From the NCBI RefSeq assembly GCF_001677335.1, contig NZ_LZYB01000002.1, positions 1 to 64,000 on the forward strand: DNA of 64,000 nucleotides, given 5' to 3'. Shown here piece by piece: positions 1 to 9,285 of this stretch. Both the position numbers and the translations under genes were made by a program. The stretch comes from Erythrobacter dokdonensis DSW-74. GTDB lineage: Bacteria; Pseudomonadota; Alphaproteobacteria; Sphingomonadales; Sphingomonadaceae. Below the pieces are notes generated by a model, which was not told the origin of the DNA, did no database searches, and saw only the letters and a list, made by a program, of their open reading frames with translations. The first letter of the stretch is position 1. Each line of letters begins with the position of its first letter.

Positions 1-453
1 GCCGAAGCCGGGCTCGGGCGCGGGTGTGACGGCAGCTTCCTGTGCGGCAGGCGCGGCGGTGGTCGCAGTTGCCGCGGGCACGGGCGTTGCGGCGGCCGGA
101 GGCGCCGGAGGCGGTGATGGCGGCGGCGTCGGCCCCGCTTGCGGAGAGGTTTGCCCGGGAGGCTGCGAGGACAATGTTGGCGGGGCCTCGGGCATCAGCA
201 CCGGCTCTGGCGCGATGCGCGGCGTCTGCTGGCTGCGCGGCGGGATCGGCACGCCCGCAAGTTCGTCGGCAGGACCCTCGGGTACGGGGGCGGGCGCAGC
301 GGTGGGCGTGGAGCGCGGTTCGGGCAGGGTGAAGTTGCCGGGTGTCTGCTGCGCACTTGCTGTCGCAGCGAGTGCCGCGACGAACAGCGCAGGGGCCAGC
401 GTGGCGGGCAGCATCGCGGGAAGGCGGAGCGGGAGGCTGGGTCGGGTCATCAT
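1..453 (-). CDS. Secreted Pro/Ala-rich protein, N-terminal part (runs off the left edge)
   Basis: The minus-strand frame opens at a double ATG (453/450) and stays open to the window edge, so only about 150 N-terminal residues are visible. They begin with two arginines and a hydrophobic stretch ([17 protein letters not shown]) that looks like a Sec signal peptide with an AxA cleavage site. After that come proline- and alanine-rich low-complexity residues with no recognisable domain. Such linkers often sit between a signal peptide and a folded C-terminal domain that lies outside the window. The function is unknown. A long open frame also exists on the plus strand here, but it has no plausible protein features. 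Confidence 0.6.
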   Translation of the reverse strand, partial: MMTRPSLPLRLPAMLPATLAPALFVAALAATASAQQTPGNFTLPEPRSTPTAAPAPVPEGPADELAGVPIPPRSQQTPRIAPEPVLMPEAPPTLSSQPPGQTSPQAGPTPPPSPPPAPPAAATPVPAATATTAAPAAQEAAVTPAPEPGFG

Positions 454-573
454 GTTCGGATCGAAAGGGTCTGGCCGGCCAAAGGGCCGCTTGCCCGTTC
501 TCATAGGGATGGCGCGGCCCGCCCGTCCAGTTCCCTGCTTGCGCGCATCCTCCTTTCAAGGCAACAGCGCGGC

Positions 574-1047
574 ATGAACAGCACACCCGAAAAGCCAGAT
601 GTCCGTCCCCAGTTCCTTGGAAAGGACACCCCGCTGCCCTCCTCGCCGGAAGAGGCGGTGCTCGATTATGTTCCGAACCCGCGACCGGGCCTCACCTATC
701 TGGTGCGCTTCGTGTCGCCCGAATTCACCTCGCTGTGTCCGGTGACGAACCAGCCCGATTTCGCGCATCTGGTGATCGACTATGTGCCGGGCGAGACGAT
801 TGTCGAGAGCAAGAGCCTGAAGCTGTTTCTCGGCAGTTTTCGCAACCACAACGGCTTTCACGAAGACGTGACGGTCGGGATCGGGGCGCGCCTGTTCGAG
901 GAGATGCGCCCGCAGTGGCTGCGCATCGGCGGCTACTGGTATCCGCGCGGCGGGATTCCGATCGATGTGTTCTGGCAGTCCGGAACGCCGCCCGAAGGCC
1001 TGTGGCTGCCCGATCAGGGCGTCCCGCCCTATCGCGGGCGTGGCTAG
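574..1047 (+). CDS. queF: NADPH-dependent 7-cyano-7-deazaguanine (preQ0) reductase
   Basis: QueF reduces the nitrile of preQ0 to the amine preQ1 in queuosine tRNA modification, using NADPH, in the cytoplasm. The 157-residue length fits the short unimodular (Bacillus-type) class. Key residues fall at the Bacillus positions: catalytic Cys55 ([11 protein letters not shown]), Asp62, the ESKSLK NADPH/substrate motif at 78-83 and Glu97. The ATG at 574 was chosen because conservation begins directly after it; in-frame starts further upstream add residues without family similarity. The gene is monocistronic and converges on the GGDEF/EAL gene, with a parS palindrome between them. Confidence 0.95.
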   Translation: MNSTPEKPDVRPQFLGKDTPLPSSPEEAVLDYVPNPRPGLTYLVRFVSPEFTSLCPVTNQPDFAHLVIDYVPGETIVESKSLKLFLGSFRNHNGFHEDVTVGIGARLFEEMRPQWLRIGGYWYPRGGIPIDVFWQSGTPPEGLWLPDQGVPPYRGRG

Positions 1048-1125
1048 GGCCGCAGACCCTGCCAGACCCCTCTTCGACCCCGTCCAGACCCCTTTCAGCC
1101 CCCCGTCAGACCCGCATTGCGGGCC

Positions 1126-1141
1126 TGTTTCACGTGAAACA
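1126..1141. other. parS centromere site (ParB binding), perfect consensus
   Basis: The sequence TGTTTCACGTGAAACA matches the 16-bp parS consensus of chromosomal ParABS systems exactly. It lies in a longer perfect palindrome (1122-1145, GGCC arms added) in the short gap between the convergent 3' ends of queF and the GGDEF/EAL gene. The extended stem could also act as a bidirectional terminator, but the exact consensus favours ParB binding. parS sites cluster near oriC, so the window may lie in the origin-proximal part of the chromosome. No parA or parB is in the window. Confidence 0.85.
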
Positions 1142-1147
1142 GGCCGG

Positions 1148-3352
1148 TCAAACGCCGAGATCGAGCTGCACGAAGGCCGGCGCGCTCTTGTGCGCCTCGC
1201 GCCACTTGGCAAGCGGGAAGGCTCCGGCTCCCAGCGCCGCCAGCGGAATGCCCGCCTCGGCCAGCGAATAGGGCGAGATCCGGTGCCGGGTCATGAACCC
1301 GCCGCTGCCATCGCTGATCAGCGGGGTCTCGAACTTGAGGCCCTGGCTGTTCTCGGTGGCGTTGACCACCTTGCTCACCACGAGCTGTCCGTGTCCGAGA
1401 TCGAGCACCACGTCGGTGCCGACCGGAACACCCGCCAGACCGTTGATGCGGGCGCCGGTCTTTGACAGGTTGCGCAGGATCACATCGTAGTAGTGGTCTT
1501 CGTGGATCAGGCCGACCTTGCGGAAGATCGAGATGCGGTCAGCCCGATGCCGCGGCGGCCCGCTGGGCGTGACCTGAATGCTGCCGTCGGCGAACCTGGC
1601 CAGAACGTCTTCCTGCGGGATTGCAGGTGAATAGACGAAGCCCTGCACCAGATCCGCGCCGCGTTCGCGGACCAGCGCAAGCTCGTCCATGGCTTCCACG
1701 CCCTCGGCGACGGTTTCCATGCCGAGCGCCTTCGCAAGCGCGACGATGGCGCTGATGATCGCCGGGTTGATATCCCCGTTTTCGGTGCAGCCACGCACGA
1801 AACTCTGGTCGATCTTCAGCTTGTTGAAATGACCGTTCTTCAGATAGCCGAGCGAGGAATAGCCGGTGCCGAAGTCATCGAGGGCCAATCGCACGCCGAG
1901 CTTCTTGAGCTCCTCGAACACGGCATCGACCACCTTGAGATCGCCCACAAAGACGGTTTCGGTGATTTCCAGTTCCAGGCGGTGCGGGGCAAGCCCCGAT
2001 GCTTCGAGCGCGGCAGCGACGATCTTGCGGAAACCCGGACGCACGAACTGCTTGGCCGAGACATTGACCGCAACATGGATGGAATCGGGCCAGCGGACCG
2101 CATCGCTGCAGGCCTGTCGCAGGGCCATTTCGCCGATCCGGATGATCAGATCGTCACTTTCGGCAACCGGAATGAAATCGGCGGGCGAAATCGCTCCCTC
2201 GTCCCCGTCGACCCAGCGCAGCAAGGCCTCGAAGGACTTGACTTCGTTGGTAAGCGGATCGACGAGCGGCTGATAGGCAAGGTCGATTTCGTTGCGCTCA
2301 ACCGCGTCGCGAAGCCGGTCGCCCAGCTCGGCGGTCTTGGAAGCCGCATCGCGCAGGTCGGTCGTGAAGAAGCAGAAGGTGCCGCCGCGGGCCTCCTTGG
2401 AAGCATAGAGAGCCATGTCAGCTGCGCGGGTGAGCTCGTCTGCATCCACCCCGTCATAGGGGGCGATGGCAATCCCCACCGAGGTGCCGATAATCGCGCG
2501 CCTTCCCTTGATCTGATAGGGCTGTGACAGCGACTGGACGATCCGGTTGGCAAGTTCGCCCAGTGTGCCGCGATCATCCATGTCCGGCAGCAGCACCTGA
2601 AATTCGTCCCCGCCAAGGCGACCCACTTCGCCGCCGTCCCTGACGATGCCCTTCAGGCGTTCGGCTACCTGCCTTAGCAGTTCGTCGCCAGCCTGGTGAC
2701 CCATGGTGTCGTTGACATGTTTGAAGCGGTCGAGATCGAGCATCATCAGCGCGCAGCTGCGCTGGCTCGCGCGGAACGCTGAAAGCGTTGTCGTGAGCCG
2801 GTCCGTCAGCTTGCGGCGATTGGCGAGACCGGTCAGCTCGTCGACCTGCGATTGCAGGGCGACCTGCATTTCATGCTCGTACTGGCTGGTGATGTCGATC
2901 GCGCTGCCGCGATAGCCCAGGAAGTTTCCCCTCTTGTCCATCATCGGTCGCCCGTTCAGTCGCCACCAGCGCGTGCGCGCCTCGCTGTCGCGCCTTCTGG
3001 CGGCTTTCACCGCGATGATATGCTCATCGATCTTGGAGCGGGCGTTGAGCTTGAAGCCGATCGCGCGCTGCTGTGTCGCGCCGATTTCGGGATCGCTGTC
3101 GCAGAACACCTGTGGCAGGGGCTTGCCCAACAGTTCTTCGCTTCCCTCCCCCAGCTCGTCGAGGGCGCGCTGCGAAAGGAAGGTCAACCGGCCTTCTGCA
3201 TCGGTCGCCCAGAACATGCCGATGCCGAGTGCCTCGACATCGTTCAGCACGGCGATACGGCTTGACCGCGATGCGGTATCCCCAGGCCCGCGCCTGGCCG
3301 GGCCCTGCCGCCCGACCTGCTGCTTGACCGATTTCAGAAAGCCCATTGCCAT
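1148..3352 (-). CDS. PAS-GGDEF-EAL-PilZ cyclic-di-GMP turnover protein
   Basis: A 734-residue, apparently cytoplasmic multidomain c-di-GMP protein. In order: PAS sensor (about 30-145); GGDEF cyclase domain with intact GGDEF signature near residue 247; EAL phosphodiesterase domain beginning at EALLRW (about 375) with DDFGTGYSS; and a C-terminal PilZ-like domain (about 600-715, ILRNLSKTGARI). The RxxD inhibitory I-site expected five residues before GGDEF is absent, so feedback inhibition at that site is unlikely. The start at 3352 (MAMGFLK) follows a GGGGA ribosome site; an upstream ATG at 3385 lacks one. It is divergent from the pcs operon across a 320-bp region. Both catalytic signatures are intact, so the net activity cannot be told from sequence. 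Confidence 0.93.
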   Translation of the reverse strand: MAMGFLKSVKQQVGRQGPARRGPGDTASRSSRIAVLNDVEALGIGMFWATDAEGRLTFLSQRALDELGEGSEELLGKPLPQVFCDSDPEIGATQQRAIGFKLNARSKIDEHIIAVKAARRRDSEARTRWWRLNGRPMMDKRGNFLGYRGSAIDITSQYEHEMQVALQSQVDELTGLANRRKLTDRLTTTLSAFRASQRSCALMMLDLDRFKHVNDTMGHQAGDELLRQVAERLKGIVRDGGEVGRLGGDEFQVLLPDMDDRGTLGELANRIVQSLSQPYQIKGRRAIIGTSVGIAIAPYDGVDADELTRAADMALYASKEARGGTFCFFTTDLRDAASKTAELGDRLRDAVERNEIDLAYQPLVDPLTNEVKSFEALLRWVDGDEGAISPADFIPVAESDDLIIRIGEMALRQACSDAVRWPDSIHVAVNVSAKQFVRPGFRKIVAAALEASGLAPHRLELEITETVFVGDLKVVDAVFEELKKLGVRLALDDFGTGYSSLGYLKNGHFNKLKIDQSFVRGCTENGDINPAIISAIVALAKALGMETVAEGVEAMDELALVRERGADLVQGFVYSPAIPQEDVLARFADGSIQVTPSGPPRHRADRISIFRKVGLIHEDHYYDVILRNLSKTGARINGLAGVPVGTDVVLDLGHGQLVVSKVVNATENSQGLKFETPLISDGSGGFMTRHRISPYSLAEAGIPLAALGAGAFPLAKWREAHKSAPAFVQLDLGV

Positions 3353-3675
3353 GTGATTTCCCCGGGACGACGTTCGGACAGTCAAACGCCTGGTCCCAGA
3401 CCATCGCTCCCCTGTCCGACCGGCTCGCCTGTGTCGCGCAAGTGCTTGTGATAGCTGGCGGCGATTGAAAAAGCGTTACGTGCGCGCAACCGCTCACAAT
3501 CCGTCGACAGGGCTCTTTTGCCTCTGGAACGGATCCGGCGGTGCCGCGTTATGGAATGGAAGGTTACGCTGGCACATTATTGCCGTGAGGCAATTTCCGG
3601 CGTAATTTTTTTGCATTACTGCGGCCCGCGGGGGTGGTGCACGCGGATTTCTCACGTGTTGGGGGGGAGAAGATC
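3353..3675. promoter_or_regulatory. Divergent control region of the pcs-mcr-accA operon and the c-di-GMP gene
   Basis: This 323-bp gap between divergent genes holds no gene. About 85 bp before the pcs start it contains a perfect inverted repeat TTGCC-GTGA-GGCAA (3580-3593), and then GTAAT/ATTAC arms around a T-rich spacer (3602-3619). These are plausible operators for a regulator of the 3-hydroxypropionate genes, but the regulator is unknown and no promoter boxes are unambiguous. A strong purine-rich ribosome site (GGGGGGAGA) ends the region, just before the pcs start. Confidence 0.4.
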
Positions 3676-6600
3676 ATGCCTGAAGCTGCTACGGTCACAG
3701 CCGGAGCCGATGCTGCGGTCAATCGTGTCCGGACCCGTGCGGAGTGGGAAGCCATGCGAGCAGCGGCTCTGGCAGATCCGGGCGCCTTTCATGGCGATAT
3801 CGCCGCGCGCAACATGCACTGGTTTGTCGCCGTTTGCGGTACGCAAGGCGCCTGGCTGGCGAAGGCTGAAGACGGGCGCTGGCATGGCTGGGATGCGGCC
3901 ACCGCAGCGCCGGTCAGCCCTGATCTGCCTGCGGATTTCACGCCGTGGCATACCGGTTTCGACGGCTCCAATCCGCCGCACTGGCGCTGGTTCGTGGGCG
4001 GGCGCACCAATGCCGCCTTTTCCGAACTCGACCGCCACGTGCTCGCCGGCCACGGCGATGAAGCCGCGCTGATCTTCGAGGGTGACCGCTGGGACATGTC
4101 GGCGATGGGCGGCAAGGGCGCGCCGATCGACTGCTTTACCGTCACCCGCAAGCAGTTGCTGCTCGAAGTGGCGAAGTGCGCGGTCGCGCTTGAGCAGCTG
4201 GGCCTGAAGCCGGGCGACCGCATGGCATTGAACATGCCCAGCATCGTACCGCAGATCTACTGGACCGAAGCGGCCAAGCGCATGGGCGTGGTCTACACGG
4301 CGGTGTTCGGCGGCTTTTCCGACAAGACCCTGTCCGACCGTATCGCCGACACGGCAGCACGGGTCATCGTCACGAGTGACGGGTCCTATCGCAACGCGCA
4401 GGTCGCCGCCTTCAAGAACGCCTATACCGACCCTGCACTCGACAACTTCGTGCCGGTGACAACCGCGCTCGAAATCCTCGGCGGGCTCGATCTCGAGCTC
4501 CCGCAAGCGGATCACGATACCATCCTCGCCGCCGTGCGCGAGGCGCTTGCCGGAGAGATCACGGTCGATCGGTCGGACGTGATGCGCGGCGTGGGCCGGG
4601 CGCTGATCCAGCTTGGCAGCGATGGCCGTATCACCAGCGCCGATGCCGCCCGCGTGCGGATAGCGATTGCCTCCAGCCTCGTCACCCTGCCGCCGCGCGT
4701 GGAGGCGGTGATCGTCTGCCGTCACACCAACCAGCCCGACATGATCTGGCGCGAGGAACGCGACCGCTGGAGCCATGAACTGACCGACGCGGCGCTTGTC
4801 ACCGTGCTCGAAAAGGCGCGCGATGCTGGCTTTGCGGTTCACACTGCCGATGATCTCCTGGCGCTGCCCGATGCCGATTTCGTGCGCGCGATTTGGGCTT
4901 CGTCCAAGCCCATGCCGGTCGATGCCGATTACCCGATGTTCTTCATCTACACCTCGGGTTCGACCGGCAAGCCCAAGGGCATCGTCCACAGCCACGGCTA
5001 TGCCGCGGGCGTGGCCGAAACCATGGCAGCCAGCTTCGACGCGCGGCCGGGCGATGTGCTTTACGTGGTGGCCGATCCCGGCTGGATCACCGGCCAGAGC
5101 TACCTCATCTGTGCGCCGCTGATGACGCGGGTGACGAGCCTCGTGTCCGAAGGCTCGCCGGTCTTCCCGCATGCAGGCCGCTTCGCCTCTATGATCGAGC
5201 GGCACAAGGTCGCGATCTTCAAGGCCGGGGTGACCTTCCTCAAATCGGTGATGAGCGATCCCGACAACCTGGCCGATCTCCAGCGCTATGACATGAGCGG
5301 CTTGCGCGTTGCGACCTTCTGCGCTGAGCCGGTTTCGCCGTCCGTGCAGGCCTTCGGGATGGAGCACGTCACGCCCCGCTATATCAATTCGTACTGGGCG
5401 ACCGAGCACGGCGGGATCGCCTGGACGCACATGTTCGGCAATGACGATTTCCCGCTGCGTCCTGATGCCCACGCCTATCCGCTGCCGTGGATCGTCGGCG
5501 ATGTCTGGGTCGAGGACGCGGATGGCGCTCCGGCGGATGTGCCCTTCGCCCGCAGCGATGCCGGCGGGGTGCCGTGGCGACGCGCGCAAACCGGCGAAAA
5601 GGGCGAAATCGTCATCGCCGCGCCCTATCCCTATCTCGCCCGCACCATCTGGGGCGATATCGCGGGCTTCAAGGTCGAAGATGGCCGGGTCGATCCCTCG
5701 TGGCGCGGCGATGCAGCACGCTGGGAAGAGGGCTATTGGAAGCGCTGGAAGGGCGCCTGGGCCTATACCCAGGGCGACTTCGCCATCCAGCATCCGGACG
5801 GCTCCTTCTCGCTGCACGGCCGCTCTGACGACGTCATCAACGTTTCGGGCCACCGCATGGGAACGGAAGAAATCGAGGGTGCCGTGCTGCGGGACAAGGC
5901 GCTCGCTCCGGACTCGCCGGTCGGCAACGTGCTGGTGGTCGGCGCGCCGCACCGCGAGAAGGGGCTGACCCCGCTCGCCTTCGTCGTGCCGGTGGCGGGC
6001 CGCAAACTCACCATCGAGGACAAGCGCCGCCTGTTCGATCTGGTCCGCGCCGAAAAGGGCGCGGTCGCGGTTCCCGCTGACTTCATCGAGGTTTCGCAAT
6101 TCCCGGAAACCCGCTCGGGCAAGTACATGCGCCGGATGGTGCGCGCGCTGGTGGTGGGCGAGGATGTGGGCGACGTGACCACGCTGCGCAATCCCGAGGC
6201 GCTCGAAGAATTGCGCACTGTCATCGCCGAGTGGCAGCGGAAGCAGCGGCTTTCGGACGAGCAGGCGCTGTTCGACCGGCATCGCTACTTCCTCGTGCAG
6301 TACAACACGGTAATGCCGGGCAAGCAGGTTGCGACCGTCACCATTACCAACCCCCCGGTCAATGCGCTCAACGAACGCGCGATCGACGAGCTGGTGCTGG
6401 TCACCGATTATCTCGCGCGCGACGATAATGTGGTCGCGGTGGTGTTCACCGGCCAGGGCACTTCGTCCTTCGTCGCGGGCGCGGATATCCGCCAGATGCT
6501 CGAGGAAATTCACTCGGTCGAAGAGGCGATGGTATTGCCCAACAACGCGCACCTCGCCTTCCGCACTATCGAGCGCATGGGCAAGCCCTGCATTGCGGCG

Positions 6601-9180
6601 GTGCAGGGTGTGGCGCTGGGCGGGGGCATGGAATTCGCGCTCGCCTGCCATTACCGCGTGGCCGAACCGACCGCGCGTTTCGGCCAGCCCGAAATCCGCC
6701 TGCGCCTGCTGCCCGGATACGGCGGCACCCAGCGCCTGCCGCGCCTGCTGCTCGACCGGCGCGGCGAAGAGGGCGTGCGCGATGCGATGGACCTGATCCT
6801 GGGCGGGCGCAGCATAGATGCCGATCAGGCCAGCGCCGTCGGTGTGATCGATGAACTGGTCAGCGGCGCGCATGATGCGCTCTCGCAGGCCCATGCCGCG
6901 GTGCGTGACTATGTGCGCTACGGCGCGGATTCCGCGCTGGGCAAGGCCTTTGCCGAGCGGCAGGCGGCGGTCACCCGCTGGGACGATGCGGCCAATGTCT
7001 CGCTCGACCGGGTGATGGAGGACGATTTCCTCCAGCGCATCCTGCGCCAGCTCGACTGGGCCGGGCGCGGACAGGCGGGCGCCCGTGCGCTCGAAGCCGT
7101 GCGGACCGGACTCGAACAGGGCATCACCGCAGGCCTCGCGCGCGAGGCGCGGCTGTTTGCCGAAGCCATCGTCGATCCTGAAGGCGGCAAGACCGGTATC
7201 CGGCAATTCATCGACAAGGTCGCCGCGCCGCTGCCCGTCCGGCGTGATGGCGTGTGGATCGATGCCGAGCACGAAATGCGCGCGCAGGCGTTGGAAGCGG
7301 AGGGCGATCTGCTGCCCGTCGGCGCGCCGTTCTACCCCGGCGTCACCCCGATCCCGCCTTACCAATATGCCTTCGGCATTGCCCGCGATCCCGATACCGG
7401 CCAGCCCCGCTTCGGCCCGCCCGCGAGCCACGAAAAGGAGCTGATCGTGAAGGTGCCGGAGCCCGCGCCCAACGAGGCGCTGCTGTACATGCTGACCAGC
7501 GAGGTCAACTTTAACGACATCTGGGCGCTGACCGGCATCCCGGTTTCGCCCTTCGATGCGCATGAGGAAGACGTGCAGATCACCGGATCGGGCGGGATTG
7601 CGCTGGTCGCGGCGCTCGGCTCGGAAACCCGCGCGCAAGGGCGGATCAAGGTCGGCGATCTGGTGACGGTTTACTCGGGGACCAATGACCTGCTTTCCCC
7701 GCAGGTCGGCAATGACCCGATGTATGCTGATTTCTCCATTCAGGGCTACGAGACCGAAACCGGCAGCCACGCGCAGTTCCTGACTGTGCAGGCCCCGCAA
7801 ATGCACAAGGTGCCGCCTGACCTGACGCTGGAGCAGGCCGGCAGCTATGTTCTCAACCTCGGCACGATTGCCCGCTGCCTGTTCACCACCTTGCAGATCG
7901 CGCCGGGGCGGACGCTGTTCGTCGAGGGCGCGGCGACGGGGACGGGACTGGATGCGCTGCGTTCCTCGGTGCGCACGGGCTTGCAGGTGACGGGGCTGGT
8001 GTCGTCGCAGGATCGGGCGGACTTCATCACGCAGGTGCAGGGCGCGATGGGTGCGATCAACCGCAAGGATCCCCGCTTTGCCGAGCTCTACACCGCGGTA
8101 CCCGAAGACAAGGCATCGGCGCAGGCCTGGGAAGCCGCGGGCGCACCGCTGATCGAGGAATACAAGGCGCTGAACGGCGGCAAGCTGGCCGATTACGTCG
8201 TCAGCCACGCAGGCGAGACGGCCTTTCCGCGCTCGTTCCAGCTGCTTGCGGAGAACGGCACGCTGGCCTTCTACGGTGCCTCGTCGGGCTATCACTTCAG
8301 CTTTATGGGCAAGAGCGGATCGGCCACGCCCGAAGAAATGCTCCGGCGCGCCGCGCTCAGGGGCGGAGAGGCAGTGCTGATCTTCTACGGGCCCGGTTCG
8401 TCCGAATTGCTCGACGAAACCGGGCTCGAGATGATCGAGGCTGCGCGCCTGTTCAACGCCCGCAGCGTCATCGCTACCACCACCGATGGCCAGCGCGAGT
8501 TTCTGCAATCGCTTGGCCTGGAGGATGCGATCGAAGGGATCGTTTCCCTCGAAGCGATCCGGCGGCGCGAGGGCGCGAACTTCCACTGGCCCGACACCAT
8601 GCCGCGCCTGCCCGATGCCAAGGCCGATATTGAGGTCTTCAAGGCCGCGGTGCGCGATTATCAGGACCGGGTGATGAAGCCCTTCGGTTCGGCGGTGGGC
8701 AAGATCCTGCGCTCGCCCGACAATCCGCGCGGCAGCCCCGATCTGGTGTTCGAGCGTGCCGGGCAGGACACGCTCGGCATCTCGACCTCGCTGGTGAAGC
8801 CCTTCACGGGCCGCGTGATCTTTGCCGAGGACCTCTCCGGCTGCCGCTTCACCTTCTACGCCCCGCAGGTGTGGACCCGGCAGCGCCGCATCTACATGCC
8901 CACGGCCAACATCTTCGGCACGCACCTGTGCAACGCTTTCGAGGTGGCGCGGATGAACGACATGATCGCGGCCGGCCTGCTCGAAGTGACCGAGCCGCTG
9001 GTGGTGCCATGGGACGGCTTGCCCGAAGCGCATCAGGCGATGTGGGAGAACCGGCACACCGGCTCGACCTACGTCGTCAACCACGCTCTGCCCGAACTGG
9101 GGCTCAGGAGCCGCGACGCGCTGCTCGAGGCTTGGGCAGCCCATGAGACGGCGCGATCCGGCGGGGAACCTGAAGGCTGA
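3676..9180 (+). CDS. pcs: Propionyl-CoA synthase, trifunctional fusion
   Basis: This 1834-residue protein has the three-enzyme layout of Chloroflexus propionyl-CoA synthase. It converts 3-hydroxypropionate, ATP, CoA and NADPH to propionyl-CoA via acrylyl-CoA. Residues 1 to about 860 are an acyl-CoA synthetase (P-loop YTSGSTGKPKG near 425; C-terminal SGKYMRR lysine near 815). About 870-1230 is an enoyl-CoA hydratase with both crotonase glutamates (GGGME986 and FGQPE1006). About 1240-1834 is an MDR-type enoyl-CoA reductase (VNFNDIWALTG near 1277; nucleotide loop EGAATGTGLDALRS near 1415). The ATG at 3676 follows GGGGGAGA; an ATG 42 bp upstream does not. It heads an operon with malonyl-CoA reductase 105 bp downstream. 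The Erythrobacter sp. NAP1 homologue is a characterised PCS. Confidence 0.96.
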   Translation: MPEAATVTAGADAAVNRVRTRAEWEAMRAAALADPGAFHGDIAARNMHWFVAVCGTQGAWLAKAEDGRWHGWDAATAAPVSPDLPADFTPWHTGFDGSNPPHWRWFVGGRTNAAFSELDRHVLAGHGDEAALIFEGDRWDMSAMGGKGAPIDCFTVTRKQLLLEVAKCAVALEQLGLKPGDRMALNMPSIVPQIYWTEAAKRMGVVYTAVFGGFSDKTLSDRIADTAARVIVTSDGSYRNAQVAAFKNAYTDPALDNFVPVTTALEILGGLDLELPQADHDTILAAVREALAGEITVDRSDVMRGVGRALIQLGSDGRITSADAARVRIAIASSLVTLPPRVEAVIVCRHTNQPDMIWREERDRWSHELTDAALVTVLEKARDAGFAVHTADDLLALPDADFVRAIWASSKPMPVDADYPMFFIYTSGSTGKPKGIVHSHGYAAGVAETMAASFDARPGDVLYVVADPGWITGQSYLICAPLMTRVTSLVSEGSPVFPHAGRFASMIERHKVAIFKAGVTFLKSVMSDPDNLADLQRYDMSGLRVATFCAEPVSPSVQAFGMEHVTPRYINSYWATEHGGIAWTHMFGNDDFPLRPDAHAYPLPWIVGDVWVEDADGAPADVPFARSDAGGVPWRRAQTGEKGEIVIAAPYPYLARTIWGDIAGFKVEDGRVDPSWRGDAARWEEGYWKRWKGAWAYTQGDFAIQHPDGSFSLHGRSDDVINVSGHRMGTEEIEGAVLRDKALAPDSPVGNVLVVGAPHREKGLTPLAFVVPVAGRKLTIEDKRRLFDLVRAEKGAVAVPADFIEVSQFPETRSGKYMRRMVRALVVGEDVGDVTTLRNPEALEELRTVIAEWQRKQRLSDEQALFDRHRYFLVQYNTVMPGKQVATVTITNPPVNALNERAIDELVLVTDYLARDDNVVAVVFTGQGTSSFVAGADIRQMLEEIHSVEEAMVLPNNAHLAFRTIERMGKPCIAAVQGVALGGGMEFALACHYRVAEPTARFGQPEIRLRLLPGYGGTQRLPRLLLDRRGEEGVRDAMDLILGGRSIDADQASAVGVIDELVSGAHDALSQAHAAVRDYVRYGADSALGKAFAERQAAVTRWDDAANVSLDRVMEDDFLQRILRQLDWAGRGQAGARALEAVRTGLEQGITAGLAREARLFAEAIVDPEGGKTGIRQFIDKVAAPLPVRRDGVWIDAEHEMRAQALEAEGDLLPVGAPFYPGVTPIPPYQYAFGIARDPDTGQPRFGPPASHEKELIVKVPEPAPNEALLYMLTSEVNFNDIWALTGIPVSPFDAHEEDVQITGSGGIALVAALGSETRAQGRIKVGDLVTVYSGTNDLLSPQVGNDPMYADFSIQGYETETGSHAQFLTVQAPQMHKVPPDLTLEQAGSYVLNLGTIARCLFTTLQIAPGRTLFVEGAATGTGLDALRSSVRTGLQVTGLVSSQDRADFITQVQGAMGAINRKDPRFAELYTAVPEDKASAQAWEAAGAPLIEEYKALNGGKLADYVVSHAGETAFPRSFQLLAENGTLAFYGASSGYHFSFMGKSGSATPEEMLRRAALRGGEAVLIFYGPGSSELLDETGLEMIEAARLFNARSVIATTTDGQREFLQSLGLEDAIEGIVSLEAIRRREGANFHWPDTMPRLPDAKADIEVFKAAVRDYQDRVMKPFGSAVGKILRSPDNPRGSPDLVFERAGQDTLGISTSLVKPFTGRVIFAEDLSGCRFTFYAPQVWTRQRRIYMPTANIFGTHLCNAFEVARMNDMIAAGLLEVTEPLVVPWDGLPEAHQAMWENRHTGSTYVVNHALPELGLRSRDALLEAWAAHETARSGGEPEG

Positions 9181-9285
9181 TCCGCGCGTTGCAATAATTG
9201 AAACGTTCTTCCCTCTCCTCCCCAGAGAATGAACGAAACGCAAAGCGAAGCCCTGCTTCGTGGTAATTCTGTGAGGAGAGAGCTT

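Noticed and set aside
1122..1145. Only a bidirectional terminator for queF and the c-di-GMP gene
   Set aside because: There is no T tract on either side and the centre matches parS at all 16 positions. A dual role remains possible.
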